64,000 nt of DNA from Acidimicrobiales bacterium (GTDB taxonomy: Bacteria; Actinomycetota; Acidimicrobiia; Acidimicrobiales; Acidimicrobilacustridaceae), in contig JALOLR010000002.1 in NCBI GenBank assembly GCA_025455885.1, forward strand, positions 220,172-284,171. The letters are read 5' to 3'. The notes under the pieces were generated by a model. That model was not told the DNA's origin, ran no database searches, and was given only the letters and a program-made list of their open reading frames with translations. The translations under genes were made by a program, and so were the position numbers. Shown one piece after another: positions 1-9,522 of this stretch; position 1 is the first letter of the stretch, and each line of letters starts with the position of its first letter.

Positions 1-294
1 ATCGCCGTCGACGAGTCGCTGATCCTTTTGCTGCGGGCGGTGCCGTCGGGTGGCGGTGGCGGCACCCCGACCGACGGCGACCCCGTCGAGACGACGATGG
101 TGCTGACGCTGAGGGAGGACGGGGGCGAGATCGACATCGGGCTGAGGGTCGTACCCCCACCGGTCGTCGAACCCGACGACGCAGAAGCCCGCGACGCCCT
201 GTCCAGGTTCACCGAGCTGGTCCCACCCCGGGTGGTGGTCACCGAGGTCGATCCGGCCCGTGGCTACGTCGCCCTCGAGCTGACCCGGGCCTGA
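1..294 (+). CDS. Hypothetical protein, C-terminal part only
   Basis: The reading frame is open from the first base of the window to a TGA at 292-294, so only about 97 C-terminal residues are visible and the start lies outside. The piece holds a Gly-rich stretch, an acidic segment and a segment ending in alternating hydrophobic residues that looks like beta strand. No catalytic motif, membrane segment or known domain is recognisable. It converges on dut with a 22-nt gap. Function unknown. Confidence 0.55.
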   Translation: MAVDESLILLLRAVPSGGGGGTPTDGDPVETTMVLTLREDGGEIDIGLRVVPPPVVEPDDAEARDALSRFTELVPPRVVVTEVDPARGYVALELTRA

Positions 295-316
295 TGCCGC
301 CCGACGCCGTCCGGGC

Positions 317-763
317 TCAGCGACCGGTGTGGCCGAAACCGCCGTCGCCCCGCGCCGAGGATCCGAGGTGGTCGACGTCGTCGACCTCGACCAGCACGGC
401 GTGCTCGACGGCCTGCACCACGAGCTGGGCGATGCGTTCGCCGCGGACGACGGTGAACGGTTCGGTCGGGTCGGTGTTCACGAGGAGCACCTTCAGCTCT
501 CCGCGGTAGCCGCTGTCGATCAGCCCCGGCGTGTTCAGGCAGGTGACGCCGTGGCGCAGCGCCAGTCCGCTGCGGGGCTGGACGAACCCGGCGTGGCCCT
601 CGGGGATGGCGACGACGAGACCGGTCGGGACCAGCGCCCGCCCCCCGCCGGGCGCCAGCACGACATCCTCGCTCGCGCAGAGGTCGAGGCCGGCGTCGCC
701 CGGCGTCGCGTAGGTCGGGAGCGGGAGGGAGGGATCGAGGCGCACCACCGGGAGTTCGAGCAC
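317..763 (-). CDS. dut: Deoxyuridine 5'-triphosphate nucleotidohydrolase (dUTPase)
   Basis: Hydrolyses dUTP to dUMP and pyrophosphate, keeping uracil out of DNA and feeding dTMP synthesis; cytosolic homotrimer. The 148-residue product has the trimeric dUTPase motifs in order: PGDAGLDL (about residues 21-28), PRSGLA (63-68), the uracil-binding [11 protein letters not shown] segment (80-90), a GERIAQLV segment (108-115) and the Gly-rich C-terminal lid ending [10 protein letters not shown]. Length is normal for the family. The GTG start at 763 is chosen because the dUTPase fold begins there and a reverse-strand TACCAT hexamer lies 6 nt upstream; the frame stays open further upstream but only as antisense of orn. 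Divergent from orn. Confidence 0.96.
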   Translation of the reverse strand: MLELPVVRLDPSLPLPTYATPGDAGLDLCASEDVVLAPGGGRALVPTGLVVAIPEGHAGFVQPRSGLALRHGVTCLNTPGLIDSGYRGELKVLLVNTDPTEPFTVVRGERIAQLVVQAVEHAVLVEVDDVDHLGSSARGDGGFGHTGR

Positions 764-802
764 CCGGCGATGGTAGGCAGGGCCAGTCGGTAGATTCCTC
801 GG
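764..802. promoter_or_regulatory. Divergent promoter region dut/orn
   Basis: The 39-nt gap carries two outward-facing -10-like hexamers: TACCAT on the reverse strand (770-775), 6 nt from the dut start, and TAGATT on the forward strand (791-796), 6 nt from the orn start. Neither gene has a Shine-Dalgarno sequence, so both are predicted to be leaderless. Any -35 elements must lie in the partner's coding region. Confidence 0.55.
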
Positions 803-1348
<546 letters not shown>

Positions 1349-1397
1349 GGCGAACGGCATCCGACCCGGCCCCGAAGAGTGGTTAGGGTCGAACCCC

Positions 1398-2513
1398 GTG
1401 ACCGACGCGCCCGCCCACTCCCACCCGCCCGGACGGATCCCGAAGCAGGAGCAGGAAGAGGCGTCGCCGGAGATCACCGAGGTGGCCAGGGGCATCCTGC
1501 GCCTGCAGCTCCCCACCAACTTCACCGGCCTGGGCCACGTGAACACCTACGCCATCGAGGACGGGCGCGGCGTCACCCTCGTCGACCCCGGCCTGCCGTC
1601 GCAGGAGTCGTGGGACGCGCTGCTCGACCGCCTGAAGGCGGCCGGCATCCCGCTGGCTCGGGTCCACACCGCCTACGTGACCCACAGCCACCCCGATCAC
1701 TTCGGTGGCGCCCACCGCCTCGTGGAGGCCGCCGGTTCGGACGTGTTGACCTCGACGATGTTCCGCCGCTGGTCCGACGTGCTCGACCTCGAGGAGACAC
1801 CGCTCGAGCCCCGCAACCCCGCCGACGAGGGAGAGGCGGTCACCCTCCTCGCCGCCGAGGAGGACCTCGACCCCGCCGCCCTGGCCGAGCTGGAGATCTC
1901 CCTCCCGGGGTTCCGCAACTTCCGCCAGCGCCTGCGCAACGCCATCGAGGAGGGCCGCCTCGACGAGCTCGACTGGATGCGGGTGCCCCGCCCGACCATC
2001 GCCGTCGACGATCAGGAGGTCGTCCGCCTCGGCGATCGGGACTGGGTGGCGGTCACCACCCCGGGCCACACCCACGACCACCTGTGCATGTGGTCGCCCG
2101 AGGACGGGGTGCTGTTGTCCGGCGACCACGTCCTACCCACCATCACCCCCCACATCGGCGGGTTCATGGGTGGCGATCCGCTGGCCGCCTACCTCGCCAA
2201 CCTGGACAAGGTCGCCGCGCTGGAGGGGATCACCCAGGTGCTGCCCGCCCACGGGCACCCCTTCGCCGACCTGGCCGGACGGTGCGAGGCGATCAAGGAC
2301 CACCACGCCACCCGCCTGGCGCAGCTGGTCGACGCGTCGGACGAGCTCGGTTGGGCGGCGGTGACCCGGTGGTCGGAGATCCTCTTCTCCCCACGGAGCC
2401 GCGGGCCGATGGCCGACAGCGAGACCCACGCCCACCTCGAGCACCTGCGCCTGAGCGGTCGGGCCGAGCGGCGGGAGGTCGACGAGGTCACCGAGTACCA
2501 CGTCCTGACGTGA
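1398..2513 (+). CDS. Metallo-beta-lactamase-fold hydrolase
   Basis: A 371-residue MBL-fold protein, probably a di-zinc hydrolase of unknown substrate. Metal-binding motifs appear in order: [25 protein letters not shown] and LPAHGHPF. A roughly 60-residue acidic insertion separates the first motif from the core, and the C-terminal 90 residues look like the helical/winged domain seen in LACTB2-like members. The GTG start at 1398 has TAGGGT 8 nt upstream and no Shine-Dalgarno. Its TGA overlaps the GTG of the MFS gene, so the two are translationally coupled and may act on the same compound. The exact reaction (thioesterase, glyoxalase or lactonase) cannot be told. Confidence 0.85.
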   Translation: MTDAPAHSHPPGRIPKQEQEEASPEITEVARGILRLQLPTNFTGLGHVNTYAIEDGRGVTLVDPGLPSQESWDALLDRLKAAGIPLARVHTAYVTHSHPDHFGGAHRLVEAAGSDVLTSTMFRRWSDVLDLEETPLEPRNPADEGEAVTLLAAEEDLDPAALAELEISLPGFRNFRQRLRNAIEEGRLDELDWMRVPRPTIAVDDQEVVRLGDRDWVAVTTPGHTHDHLCMWSPEDGVLLSGDHVLPTITPHIGGFMGGDPLAAYLANLDKVAALEGITQVLPAHGHPFADLAGRCEAIKDHHATRLAQLVDASDELGWAAVTRWSEILFSPRSRGPMADSETHAHLEHLRLSGRAERREVDEVTEYHVLT

Positions 2514-3943
2514 CGGTCACGGCCGGGGAGCTGTTCCGCGACCGGGCCGTCGTCGCTGCCCTGGCCACGACGCTGGCCGCCACCGCCGCCGCGGTCACCC
2601 AGGTCACCGCCCTCGGCATCCTCGTCTACGACCTCACCCGGCGCGACCTCGACCTCGGCTTCCTCGGGCTGGCCGAGTTCCTGCCGGCCATCGCCCTGGT
2701 GCTGGTCACCGGCTCGGTGGCCGACCGCTTCGACCGGCGCCGGATCATCTCCGTCGGTCTGGTGGGCGAGATGGCCTGCTCCGCCGGGCTGGCGGCACTG
2801 GCCTTCCGGGGGAACACCTCGACGGCCCCGATCTTCGCCCTGGTCGTGGCCTTCGGTGTGGCCCGGGCGTTCCTCGCGCCCGCGACGCGATCGTTGAGCC
2901 CCGACAACGCCCCGCCCGGAGGGCTCCCCCGCCTCGTGGCGTTCAACTCCGCGACCTGGCAGGTGGCGCTCATCGGGGGACCGGTCCTCGCCGGTGTGCT
3001 CTACGTGGTCGGGCCGGCGTGGCCGTTCGTCGCCTGCATGGGGTTCGCGGCCATCGGGGCGGTGGTGGTGAGCTTCACCCGGCCCACCGAGCACGACCGC
3101 CCGGTGGACGTCGCCGGGCCGCCCTCGGTCGACGACCCCGCGTCGGGGGCGCTCGTCGACCTGGCCGACGAGGCCCGCCCGGCCGAGGTCCTCGATCGCC
3201 AGGGCGAGGCCGAGGCGGCCCGCGTCCGCCCCGGCGGCGACGCCGAGGAGGGCACCGGGGCGCACGACGGCCCGCCGGTCCAGAGGGCGCCGATCACGCC
3301 CCAGGGGCGGTTGCGCCAGGCGGCCGAGGGCCTCGTCGTGATCCGCCGGCGCCCCATCCTGCTCGGGGCGATCTCCCTCGACCTGTTCGCGGTGCTCTTC
3401 GGTGGCGCGGTCGCGCTGCTGCCCGCCATCGCCCAGACCCGCCTCGGCGTGGGCGCCGTCGGCCTCGGCTGGCTGCGCGCCGCCGGCGGGATCGGCGCCG
3501 CAGCCATGACGTTGTGGCTCACCATCCGCCCGGTCCGGCGCCACGTGGGCCGCACGATGTTCGCGATGGTGGCCCTCTTCGGCGTGGGCACCATCGCCCT
3601 CGGGCTGACCACGGTCTATGCGGTGGCGTTCGTGGCCATGCTCGTCCTGAGCGCCGCCGACGCGGTGAGCGTGTTCATCCGCTCGACGATCGTCCCGTTG
3701 GTGACCCCGCCGGAGGCCCGCGGGCGGGTGCTGGCCGTCGAGGGGGTGTTCGTCGGGGCGTCGAACGAGCTCGGCGCGTTCGAGTCGGGAGTGGCGGGTG
3801 CGCTGCTCGGCACCGCGGCGGCGGTGGTGACCGGGGGCGCCGCCACCCTGGTGGTGGTCGGGATCTGGATGCTGGCCTTCCCCGCCCTGCGACGGATCGA
3901 CCGCTTCAGCGACCTGCGCACCACCCCTCCCGACCCCCCCTGA
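2510..3943 (+). CDS. MFS transporter, EntS/MFS_3-like
   Basis: A 477-residue inner-membrane protein with about 12 predicted membrane segments in two halves and the MFS loop motif DRFDRRR after TM2. The two halves are separated by an unusually long, acidic and Pro/Gly-rich cytoplasmic loop of about 80 residues (roughly 190-270). The start is the GTG that overlaps the TGA of the upstream hydrolase (GTGA, 2510-2513). The likely role is export of a small molecule, perhaps the substrate or product of the coupled hydrolase; that link rests on the overlap only. The gene ends just before a strong inverted repeat. Confidence 0.85.
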   Translation: MTVTAGELFRDRAVVAALATTLAATAAAVTQVTALGILVYDLTRRDLDLGFLGLAEFLPAIALVLVTGSVADRFDRRRIISVGLVGEMACSAGLAALAFRGNTSTAPIFALVVAFGVARAFLAPATRSLSPDNAPPGGLPRLVAFNSATWQVALIGGPVLAGVLYVVGPAWPFVACMGFAAIGAVVVSFTRPTEHDRPVDVAGPPSVDDPASGALVDLADEARPAEVLDRQGEAEAARVRPGGDAEEGTGAHDGPPVQRAPITPQGRLRQAAEGLVVIRRRPILLGAISLDLFAVLFGGAVALLPAIAQTRLGVGAVGLGWLRAAGGIGAAAMTLWLTIRPVRRHVGRTMFAMVALFGVGTIALGLTTVYAVAFVAMLVLSAADAVSVFIRSTIVPLVTPPEARGRVLAVEGVFVGASNELGAFESGVAGALLGTAAAVVTGGAATLVVVGIWMLAFPALRRIDRFSDLRTTPPDPP

Positions 3944-3963
3944 CGCCAACGTCGAGTCACACC

Positions 3964-4011
3964 AACTGTTGAGTGCTCAGCTCGCTGAAGCGAGCTGAGC
4001 ACTCAACAGTT
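3964..4011. terminator. Perfect 23-bp inverted repeat between convergent genes
   Basis: Arms 3964-3986 and 3989-4011 are perfect reverse complements, separated by only two bases (GA). The arms begin AACTGTTGAGTGCTC. The repeat is less GC-rich than its surroundings and sits 20 nt past the MFS stop and 62 nt past the stop of the convergent hydrolase, so it is best read as a bidirectional transcription terminator. A dispersed palindromic repeat family is the alternative. Bases 4024-4050 beyond it hold three copies of GAGGCG. Confidence 0.7.
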
Positions 4012-4073
4012 CGGAGATCGAGCCGGAGCCGGAGGCGGAGGCGGAGGCGGAACTGGAGCGCCGGAGCGGGCGG

Positions 4074-4940
4074 TCAGATGACGGACCACGGGCGGGTCAG
4101 GGCCTTGCCGGTCACGCGGCCCTCGTCCGCCATCTTCAGGAGGTGGGCGTGCACCGAGTGGCGGGCCACCGGGTGCAGCGCCGGATCGACATCGGTATAG
4201 ATGTCCTCGACCAGCACGGGGATCCGGGCGCTCCCACGCGCCGCGAGGGCGTCGTAGACCATCTCCTCACGGGCCAGGCGGTGGTCGATGTACCACTGCA
4301 GCAACGGCTTCGGGTCGTCGATCAGGTGGCCGTGGCCGGGGGCGATCGACTTGAGGCGGAGGCCCTTCACCCGCTCGAGCGACTCGAGGTAGGCCGCCAT
4401 GTCGCCGTCGGGGGGCTTGATGACCACCGTCGAGCCCTGCATGACGTGGTCCCCCGAGAACAGCATCCGTTCCTCCTCCAGAAGGAAGCAGAGGTGGTTG
4501 GAGGCGTGACCGGGAGTGTGGTGGGCCGTGAGACGGAACTCGGTGGCCTCTATCTGGTCGCCCTGGCGCAACCGCCGGTCGACCTTCAGGCCGTTCCGGT
4601 TGCTCCACGCCGCGATCTCGGCCCCGGTGCGCTCCTTCAGCGCCGCCGCCCCCGGTGAGTGGTCGGGGTGGGTGTGGGTGCACAGGATCCAACGGATCCG
4701 GTCGCCCCCGCAGCCGGCGATCGCCTCGAGGTGCTCGGCGCTCTCGGGTCCGGGGTCGATGACGGCGATCTCGTCGATGCCGACCAGGTAGGTGTTGGTG
4801 CCCGCGCCGGTCATCATCCCCGGGTTGGGGGCGACGATCCGTCGCACCAGCGGGGAGAGGGCGCGTGCCACGCCGGGCACGAGCGGCGGCGGGGGTGGCG
4901 AGGCGTCGTCGGTGGCGGTGTCGGTGTCGGTGTCGGCCAT
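4074..4940 (-). CDS. Metallo-beta-lactamase-fold hydrolase, LACTB2-like
   Basis: A 288-residue MBL-fold protein with THTHPDHSPG, TPGHASNH, SGDHVM and APGHGHL metal ligands, followed by a C-terminal winged-helix-like segment typical of LACTB2-type endoribonuclease/hydrolase relatives. An N-terminal tail of Asp/Thr repeats and a Pro run precedes the fold. I prefer the ATG at 4940 over one at 4961: a GGGGAG ribosome site lies about 11 nt upstream, and this leaves a 1-nt gap after the Nudix stop rather than a 20-nt overlap. Last gene of an fxsA-Nudix-MBL operon. Substrate unknown. Confidence 0.85.
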   Translation of the reverse strand: MADTDTDTATDDASPPPPPLVPGVARALSPLVRRIVAPNPGMMTGAGTNTYLVGIDEIAVIDPGPESAEHLEAIAGCGGDRIRWILCTHTHPDHSPGAAALKERTGAEIAAWSNRNGLKVDRRLRQGDQIEATEFRLTAHHTPGHASNHLCFLLEEERMLFSGDHVMQGSTVVIKPPDGDMAAYLESLERVKGLRLKSIAPGHGHLIDDPKPLLQWYIDHRLAREEMVYDALAARGSARIPVLVEDIYTDVDPALHPVARHSVHAHLLKMADEGRVTGKALTRPWSVI

Positions 4941-4941
4941 G

Positions 4942-5886
4942 TCAGCTCGGCTCCCCTTCATCGGTGGCGGTGGAGGACCGGAGGTCGGCCGGGTCGAGTC
5001 GTCCGTGCCCGACGAGGCGGTTCATCGGCTCGCCGACCGGGAGCTCGTCGGGCAGCTCGGCGTCGTCGTAGCCGGGATCGCCGGGGAGGGCGATGCGGAA
5101 GCCGCCGGCCGGCTCGGCGACGATCCGGGGCAGGATCGCCGGGACCACCTCGACCGCCGCCGCAGCCGTGAGGGCGGCGTCGACGGTGTCGAAGCGATCG
5201 AGGGCCTCGAGGCTGCGGATGGTGGGGAAGATGAGCTCGAACTCGCCGGCGTGGTGCCGGGCCAGTGCGTCGCAGGGCCGGATCCAGAGGTTGGCGATCA
5301 CCTCACGGTCGTCGTGGAGGCCGACCTGGGCCTCGGGGGCGCGCGCCACGAAGAACCGGGTGTCGTAGCGCCGGGGGGCGCCGAGCGGGGTGATCCAGTG
5401 GCTGAAGTAGTGGATGGTGTCGACGGCCAGCTGGAGGCCCTCGTCGGTGCACACGTCGACGAGGCGACGCTCACCACGGTCGACCGCCGAGCGGTGGGCG
5501 TCGAAGCGTTCAGCGACCCCCGGGTCGTCGAGGCGGATCACGTCGCCGCCCACCTGCCCCTGGGGGCGGGCCAGCAGCAACCCGGCTTCCTCGAAGCACT
5601 CTCGCACCGCCGCCACCCAGTAGGCGAGGCCGCCCCGCTCGATGCCCAGCTGGGCGGATGCCGAGGCGTCGCTGCGGCCCTGGCAGACCGCGTCGAGGTC
5701 GGCGTGGCGGTCCGCGTCGTCGACGCCGCCGCCGGGGAAGACATAGGCCCCGCCCACGAAGTCGCTGTTCAGGTTGCGACGCAACATGAACACCTCGAGC
5801 CCGGCGGCGCCGTCGCGCAGGATCATCACCGTGGCGGCGTCGCGCACCGGCACGTCGTCACCGTGGTCCCACGGTGGGGTGCTCAC
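4942..5886 (-). CDS. Nudix hydrolase, NUDT19-like
   Basis: A 314-residue Nudix protein. The Nudix box is split: the Gly-rich part PGGGVDD lies near residue 52, and the RECFEEAG helix comes about 40 residues later. Such an insertion is known in the NUDT19/NUDT7-type branch, which includes CoA- and nucleoside-diphosphate hydrolases. ATG start; its first bases overlap the fxsA stop (5883-5886), so translation is coupled. The second half carries no other recognisable domain. Hydrolysis of an X-linked nucleoside diphosphate is likely; the exact substrate is not known. Confidence 0.85.
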   Translation of the reverse strand: MSTPPWDHGDDVPVRDAATVMILRDGAAGLEVFMLRRNLNSDFVGGAYVFPGGGVDDADRHADLDAVCQGRSDASASAQLGIERGGLAYWVAAVRECFEEAGLLLARPQGQVGGDVIRLDDPGVAERFDAHRSAVDRGERRLVDVCTDEGLQLAVDTIHYFSHWITPLGAPRRYDTRFFVARAPEAQVGLHDDREVIANLWIRPCDALARHHAGEFELIFPTIRSLEALDRFDTVDAALTAAAAVEVVPAILPRIVAEPAGGFRIALPGDPGYDDAELPDELPVGEPMNRLVGHGRLDPADLRSSTATDEGEPS

Positions 5887-6350
5887 CGGCCCGGGCCGAG
5901 CTCCGGCGGCGGATCACCGGGGCGCGCGGGTCGTGTCGTCACGTCGCCCACGAACTCCACGTCGATGTAGCCGCGACCGGCGCCGACGCGGGACCCGTCC
6001 CCCCATCGCCCCAGGAGCCGGTCCCGGAACCGCGCCCGGACCGGCGGCAACAGGAGCACGAGCCCGGCGAGGTCGGTGACGAACCCCGGGACGACGAGCA
6101 TCGACCCGGCGGCCAGCAGGAGGCCCCCGTCGACCATCTCAGCGGCCGGCACCTCGCCCCGCTGCACCGTGCGCTGCGTGCGGCCCCAGACGCCGAGGCC
6201 CTGGCGCTTCACCAGCCAGACGCCGCTGAGGCTCACGGTGAGCAGGAGCGCCAGGGTGGGGAGCAGCCCGATCAGCCCGGACATGGTGACGATGACGTAC
6301 AGCTCCACGATCGGGAGCACCACGAACAGCGCAACCAGCAACAGGGCCAT
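5883..6350 (-). CDS. fxsA: FxsA-family membrane protein
   Basis: A 155-residue membrane protein with an N-terminal hydrophobic segment, a second close behind it, the family motif region around GVWLVKRQGL and a further hydrophobic pair (GLLLAAGSMLVVPGFVTDLAG). FxsA in E. coli modulates F-exclusion of phage T7; its normal role is unclear. ATG at 6350 with TAGGAT 8 nt upstream on the reverse strand and no Shine-Dalgarno. The TGA overlaps the start of the Nudix gene. A polar 30-residue tail rich in Pro/Gly/Arg ends the protein. Confidence 0.88.
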   Translation of the reverse strand: MALLLVALFVVLPIVELYVIVTMSGLIGLLPTLALLLTVSLSGVWLVKRQGLGVWGRTQRTVQRGEVPAAEMVDGGLLLAAGSMLVVPGFVTDLAGLVLLLPPVRARFRDRLLGRWGDGSRVGAGRGYIDVEFVGDVTTRPARPGDPPPELGPGR

Positions 6351-6423
6351 GGCCTCTGATCCTACCGGCCCTCCCCGAGGTGTCCCCGGGCCGCTCTCGG
6401 GGTACCGGCCCTATCCTCACGTC
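6351..6423. promoter_or_regulatory. Divergent promoter region fxsA/selA
   Basis: The reverse strand carries TAGGAT (6359-6364), 8 nt before fxsA; the forward strand carries TATCCT (6412-6417), 6 nt before the selA GTG. A CCCCGAG...CTCGGGG inverted repeat (arms near 6373 and 6396) lies between them. Both mRNAs are predicted to be leaderless. Confidence 0.5.
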
Positions 6424-7758
6424 GTGCCCGAGCCGGACGCCACGCCCCGATCCGCGCCGCTCGGGGCCGACCGACCCCCGTCGATCGACGCCCTCGCCCG
6501 CTCGTTGCAGGGCACCGGGCTCCCCCATCCGCTCCTGGTCGACGTCGCCCGCGAGGCGGTGGCCGCCGGCGATCCGGGCTCCGCCCGGGCCCGCGCCGAG
6601 ACCCGGCGACGACGCCTGCTGCAGCCGGTGGTGAACGCCACCGGCGTGCTGTTGCACACCAACCTGGGTCGGGCGCCGCTGGCCCACGACCAGCCCGCCG
6701 GGTACGCGAACCTCGAGATGGACCTGGCCACCGGCGAACGGGGGTCGCGCCACGACCACGTCGGCGCGCTGGTGGCCCGGGCCGCCGGCGCCGAGGCGGC
6801 CATGGTGGTCAACAACGGGGCAGCCGCGGTGCTGTTGGTGCTGGCCGCCCTCGCCCGGGACCGCGACGTGGTCGTCAGCCGCGGGGAGCTCGTGGAGATC
6901 GGCGGAGGTTTCAGGGTGCCGGAGGTCATGGCCACCTCCGGTTGCCGTCTCGTCGAGGTCGGCACGACCAACCGCACCCGCCCGGCCGATGTGGTCGACG
7001 CCGTCCACGCCCCGGGGGCCGACGTCGCCGTGCTCCTCCAGGTCCACCAGAGCAACTACCGCATCGTCGGCTTCACCGAGGCGGTCACCACCGCCGAGCT
7101 GGCCGCCATCGGGCCGCCGGTCGTGGTCGACCTCGGCTCGGGGCTCCTCGACGAGGCCTGCCCCTGGCTCCCGGGCGGACCGCCCACCTGGCTGAGGGGC
7201 GAGCCGGCGGTGCGCCAGACCCTCGAGGCCGGTGCCGACGTCGTGGTGTTCTCGGGCGACAAGCTGCTCGGCGGGCCCCAGGCGGGGATCATCGCCGGTT
7301 CGGCCGAGTCGGTGGCCCGCTGCGCACGCCACCCGCTGGCCCGGGCGCTGCGACCGGGCGGCCTGGTGCTCGCCGCGCTCCAGGAGGTGGTCCTCGCCTA
7401 CCTCCGGCGCGACGCCGACCGGCTGCCGTTCTGGCGCATGGCCACCGCACCGGCCGACGAGCTGCGGGCCCGGGCCGGAGCCGTCGTGGCCGCGACGAGC
7501 GGCGTCGGCGAGGTCGAGGACGTCTCGGTCGTGGCCTGCTCGTCGGTCACGGGGGGCGGCACCCTGCCGGGGGTCGAGATCGCGTCGTTCGGGGTGCAGC
7601 GCCGCGGTGACCTGCGCCGGGCGCTGCGGGCCCACGAGCCGCCGGTGGTCGCCCGGGTGGAGGAGGGCCGGACCGTCTGCGACCTGCGCACCGTCGACCC
7701 CGCCGACGACGACGTGCTCGTGGCGGCGCTGCGGGCCGCGTCCCCGAGCGGCGGATGA
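6424..7758 (+). CDS. selA: L-seryl-tRNA(Sec) selenium transferase
   Basis: Pyridoxal-phosphate enzyme that converts seryl-tRNA(Sec) to selenocysteyl-tRNA(Sec) using selenophosphate. The 444-residue protein shows the N-terminal NATGVLLHTNLGRAPL segment, the family's GERGSRHDHV segment and the PLP-lysine motif SGDKLLGGPQAG with K280. The GTG at 6424 starts a protein of usual length and has TATCCT 6 nt upstream; the frame stays open upstream, but only as antisense of fxsA. Its TGA overlaps the ATG of selB, so the two are coupled. The organism should therefore make selenoproteins, provided selD and a tRNA-Sec gene exist elsewhere. Confidence 0.95.
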   Translation: MPEPDATPRSAPLGADRPPSIDALARSLQGTGLPHPLLVDVAREAVAAGDPGSARARAETRRRRLLQPVVNATGVLLHTNLGRAPLAHDQPAGYANLEMDLATGERGSRHDHVGALVARAAGAEAAMVVNNGAAAVLLVLAALARDRDVVVSRGELVEIGGGFRVPEVMATSGCRLVEVGTTNRTRPADVVDAVHAPGADVAVLLQVHQSNYRIVGFTEAVTTAELAAIGPPVVVDLGSGLLDEACPWLPGGPPTWLRGEPAVRQTLEAGADVVVFSGDKLLGGPQAGIIAGSAESVARCARHPLARALRPGGLVLAALQEVVLAYLRRDADRLPFWRMATAPADELRARAGAVVAATSGVGEVEDVSVVACSSVTGGGTLPGVEIASFGVQRRGDLRRALRAHEPPVVARVEEGRTVCDLRTVDPADDDVLVAALRAASPSGG

Positions 7759-9494
7759 GCGACGAGCCTCTCGTCCGCATCGTGGCGACCGCCGGCCACG
7801 TGGACCACGGCAAGTCGACGCTGGTGCGGGCGATCACCGGCACCGACCCCGATCGATGGGCCGAGGAGAAGGAGCGGGGTCTCACCATCGACCTCGGCTT
7901 CGCCTCGGCCGAGCTGCCGTCGGGCGCGGTGGTGTCGTTCGTGGACGTGCCCGGCCACACCCGGTTCCTGAAGAACATGTTGGCGGGCGTCGGGGCGGTG
8001 CCGGCGTGCCTGTTCGTCGTGGCCGCCACCGAGGGGTGGAAGCCCCAGAGCGAGGAGCACCTCCGGATCCTCGAGCTCCTCGGGATCGGCCACGGTGTCG
8101 TGGCCCTGACGAAGGTGGGGCTGGTCGACGCCGACCACGTGGCCGTCGCCCGGCTCGAGCTGGCCGATCACCTCGCCGGGACGTTCCTGGCCGGCGCCGA
8201 GGTCGTGGAGGTCGACGCGCCCATCGGCATCGGCATCACCGAGCTGCGCACCGCCCTCGACCGGCTCGTCCGGGCCACCCCCGCCGCCGTCGACCGCGGC
8301 CGCCCGAGGTTGTGGATCGACCGGTCCTTCGTCGTGAAGGGCGCCGGCACGGTGGTCACCGGCACCCTGGTCGGCGGATCGATGGCCGTCGACGACGAGG
8401 TGGTGGTGCAGCCCTCGGGTCGACCGGCCCGCGTGCGGGGGCTCCAGACCCGGCACCTCGACCTCGCCGCGATCGACCCCGGTCAGCGGGCGGCGGTCAA
8501 CCTCAGCGGGGTCGACCGGACCGCGCTGACTAGGGGCGACGTCCTGGTGCGGCCCGGTCAGTGGCACCTGACCACCCGCGTCGACGCCCGACTCGACGTG
8601 CTCGCCACCTTGGACCACCCCGTCTCCCGACGCGGGGCCCACGTGGCCCACCTCGGCGCCGGCGAGTTCGCGGTGCGCCTCCGCGTCCTCGGCGACGACG
8701 CCCTCGCCCCGGGCACGACGGGGCTCGTCCGGCTCCACCTCCCGGTGGCGCTGCCGCTCCTGCCCGGTGACCGGTTCGTGTTGCGGGAGTGGGGGCGCGA
8801 CGAGACGGTGGGAGGCGGCGCCGTGCTCGACGTCGACCCGGTCCTCCCGGCGTCCACCGCCCGACCCGACGGCTCGACCGATCGCCTGGTGGCCGAACGG
8901 GGATGGGTCGACATCACCCGCCTCGAGCGCCTCACCGGCGAGCGTCGGGCCCCCGACGTCGGGACCTGGGCGGTCGCCCCCGCGGCGCTGGCCGAGGCCC
9001 GCGAGACGGTGCGAGCGGCGATCGACGCCGCCGGGACCCAGGGCCTCGAGGTGACGACGCTCGACGACCGCCACCAGGCGGTGCTGGCGACCCTCGACGG
9101 CGTCGAGGTGGTCGCCGGGCGCGCCCGCCCCGCCGGTGGCGCCGCGACGGCCGCCTCGGGGCTCGTCGACCACCCGTGGCTGGCCGAGCTCCGGGCCGCC
9201 CCGTTCACCCCTCCGGGCCCCGAGGGCGTCGATCCGACCGACGTCCGGGCCCTGGTCGATCTGGGTCTCGTGGTGCGCGTCGACAAGGTGTGGTTCTCGG
9301 CCGACGCCGTGGAGCGCGCCGCCGAGGTGGTGGCCGGGCTCCTGGTCGACGCGCCCGACGGGGTCACGGTGGGCGACGTCCGAGAGGCCCTCGGCTCGAC
9401 GCGCAAGTACGTCGTGCCGCTCCTCGGCCACCTCGACGCCACCGGCCGCACGCGCCGGCGCGGGGACGCGCGCATCGCCGGGCCCCGCCTCTGA
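7755..9494 (+). CDS. selB: Selenocysteine-specific translation elongation factor
   Basis: GTPase that carries selenocysteyl-tRNA to UGA codons marked by a SECIS hairpin. The 579-residue protein has the G1 motif GHVDHGKST (14-22), the switch region with ERGLTIDLGFA, DVPGH (G3), an EF-Tu-like domain II with FVVKGAGTVVTGT, and a C-terminal region of winged-helix repeats that bind SECIS RNA. The ATG overlaps the selA stop. Followed by a GC-rich hairpin. No tRNA-Sec gene or selD is visible in the window, and I did not recognise a TGA-containing selenoprotein gene here. Confidence 0.95.
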   Translation: MSDEPLVRIVATAGHVDHGKSTLVRAITGTDPDRWAEEKERGLTIDLGFASAELPSGAVVSFVDVPGHTRFLKNMLAGVGAVPACLFVVAATEGWKPQSEEHLRILELLGIGHGVVALTKVGLVDADHVAVARLELADHLAGTFLAGAEVVEVDAPIGIGITELRTALDRLVRATPAAVDRGRPRLWIDRSFVVKGAGTVVTGTLVGGSMAVDDEVVVQPSGRPARVRGLQTRHLDLAAIDPGQRAAVNLSGVDRTALTRGDVLVRPGQWHLTTRVDARLDVLATLDHPVSRRGAHVAHLGAGEFAVRLRVLGDDALAPGTTGLVRLHLPVALPLLPGDRFVLREWGRDETVGGGAVLDVDPVLPASTARPDGSTDRLVAERGWVDITRLERLTGERRAPDVGTWAVAPAALAEARETVRAAIDAAGTQGLEVTTLDDRHQAVLATLDGVEVVAGRARPAGGAATAASGLVDHPWLAELRAAPFTPPGPEGVDPTDVRALVDLGLVVRVDKVWFSADAVERAAEVVAGLLVDAPDGVTVGDVREALGSTRKYVVPLLGHLDATGRTRRRGDARIAGPRL

Positions 9495-9522
9495 GCTCCT
9501 CGACCGGCCGGGCCGAAAAAGG

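Noticed and set aside
4024..4050. GAGGCG repeats as a CRISPR or minisatellite
   Set aside because: Only three short copies with no spacers; too small to be a CRISPR array.
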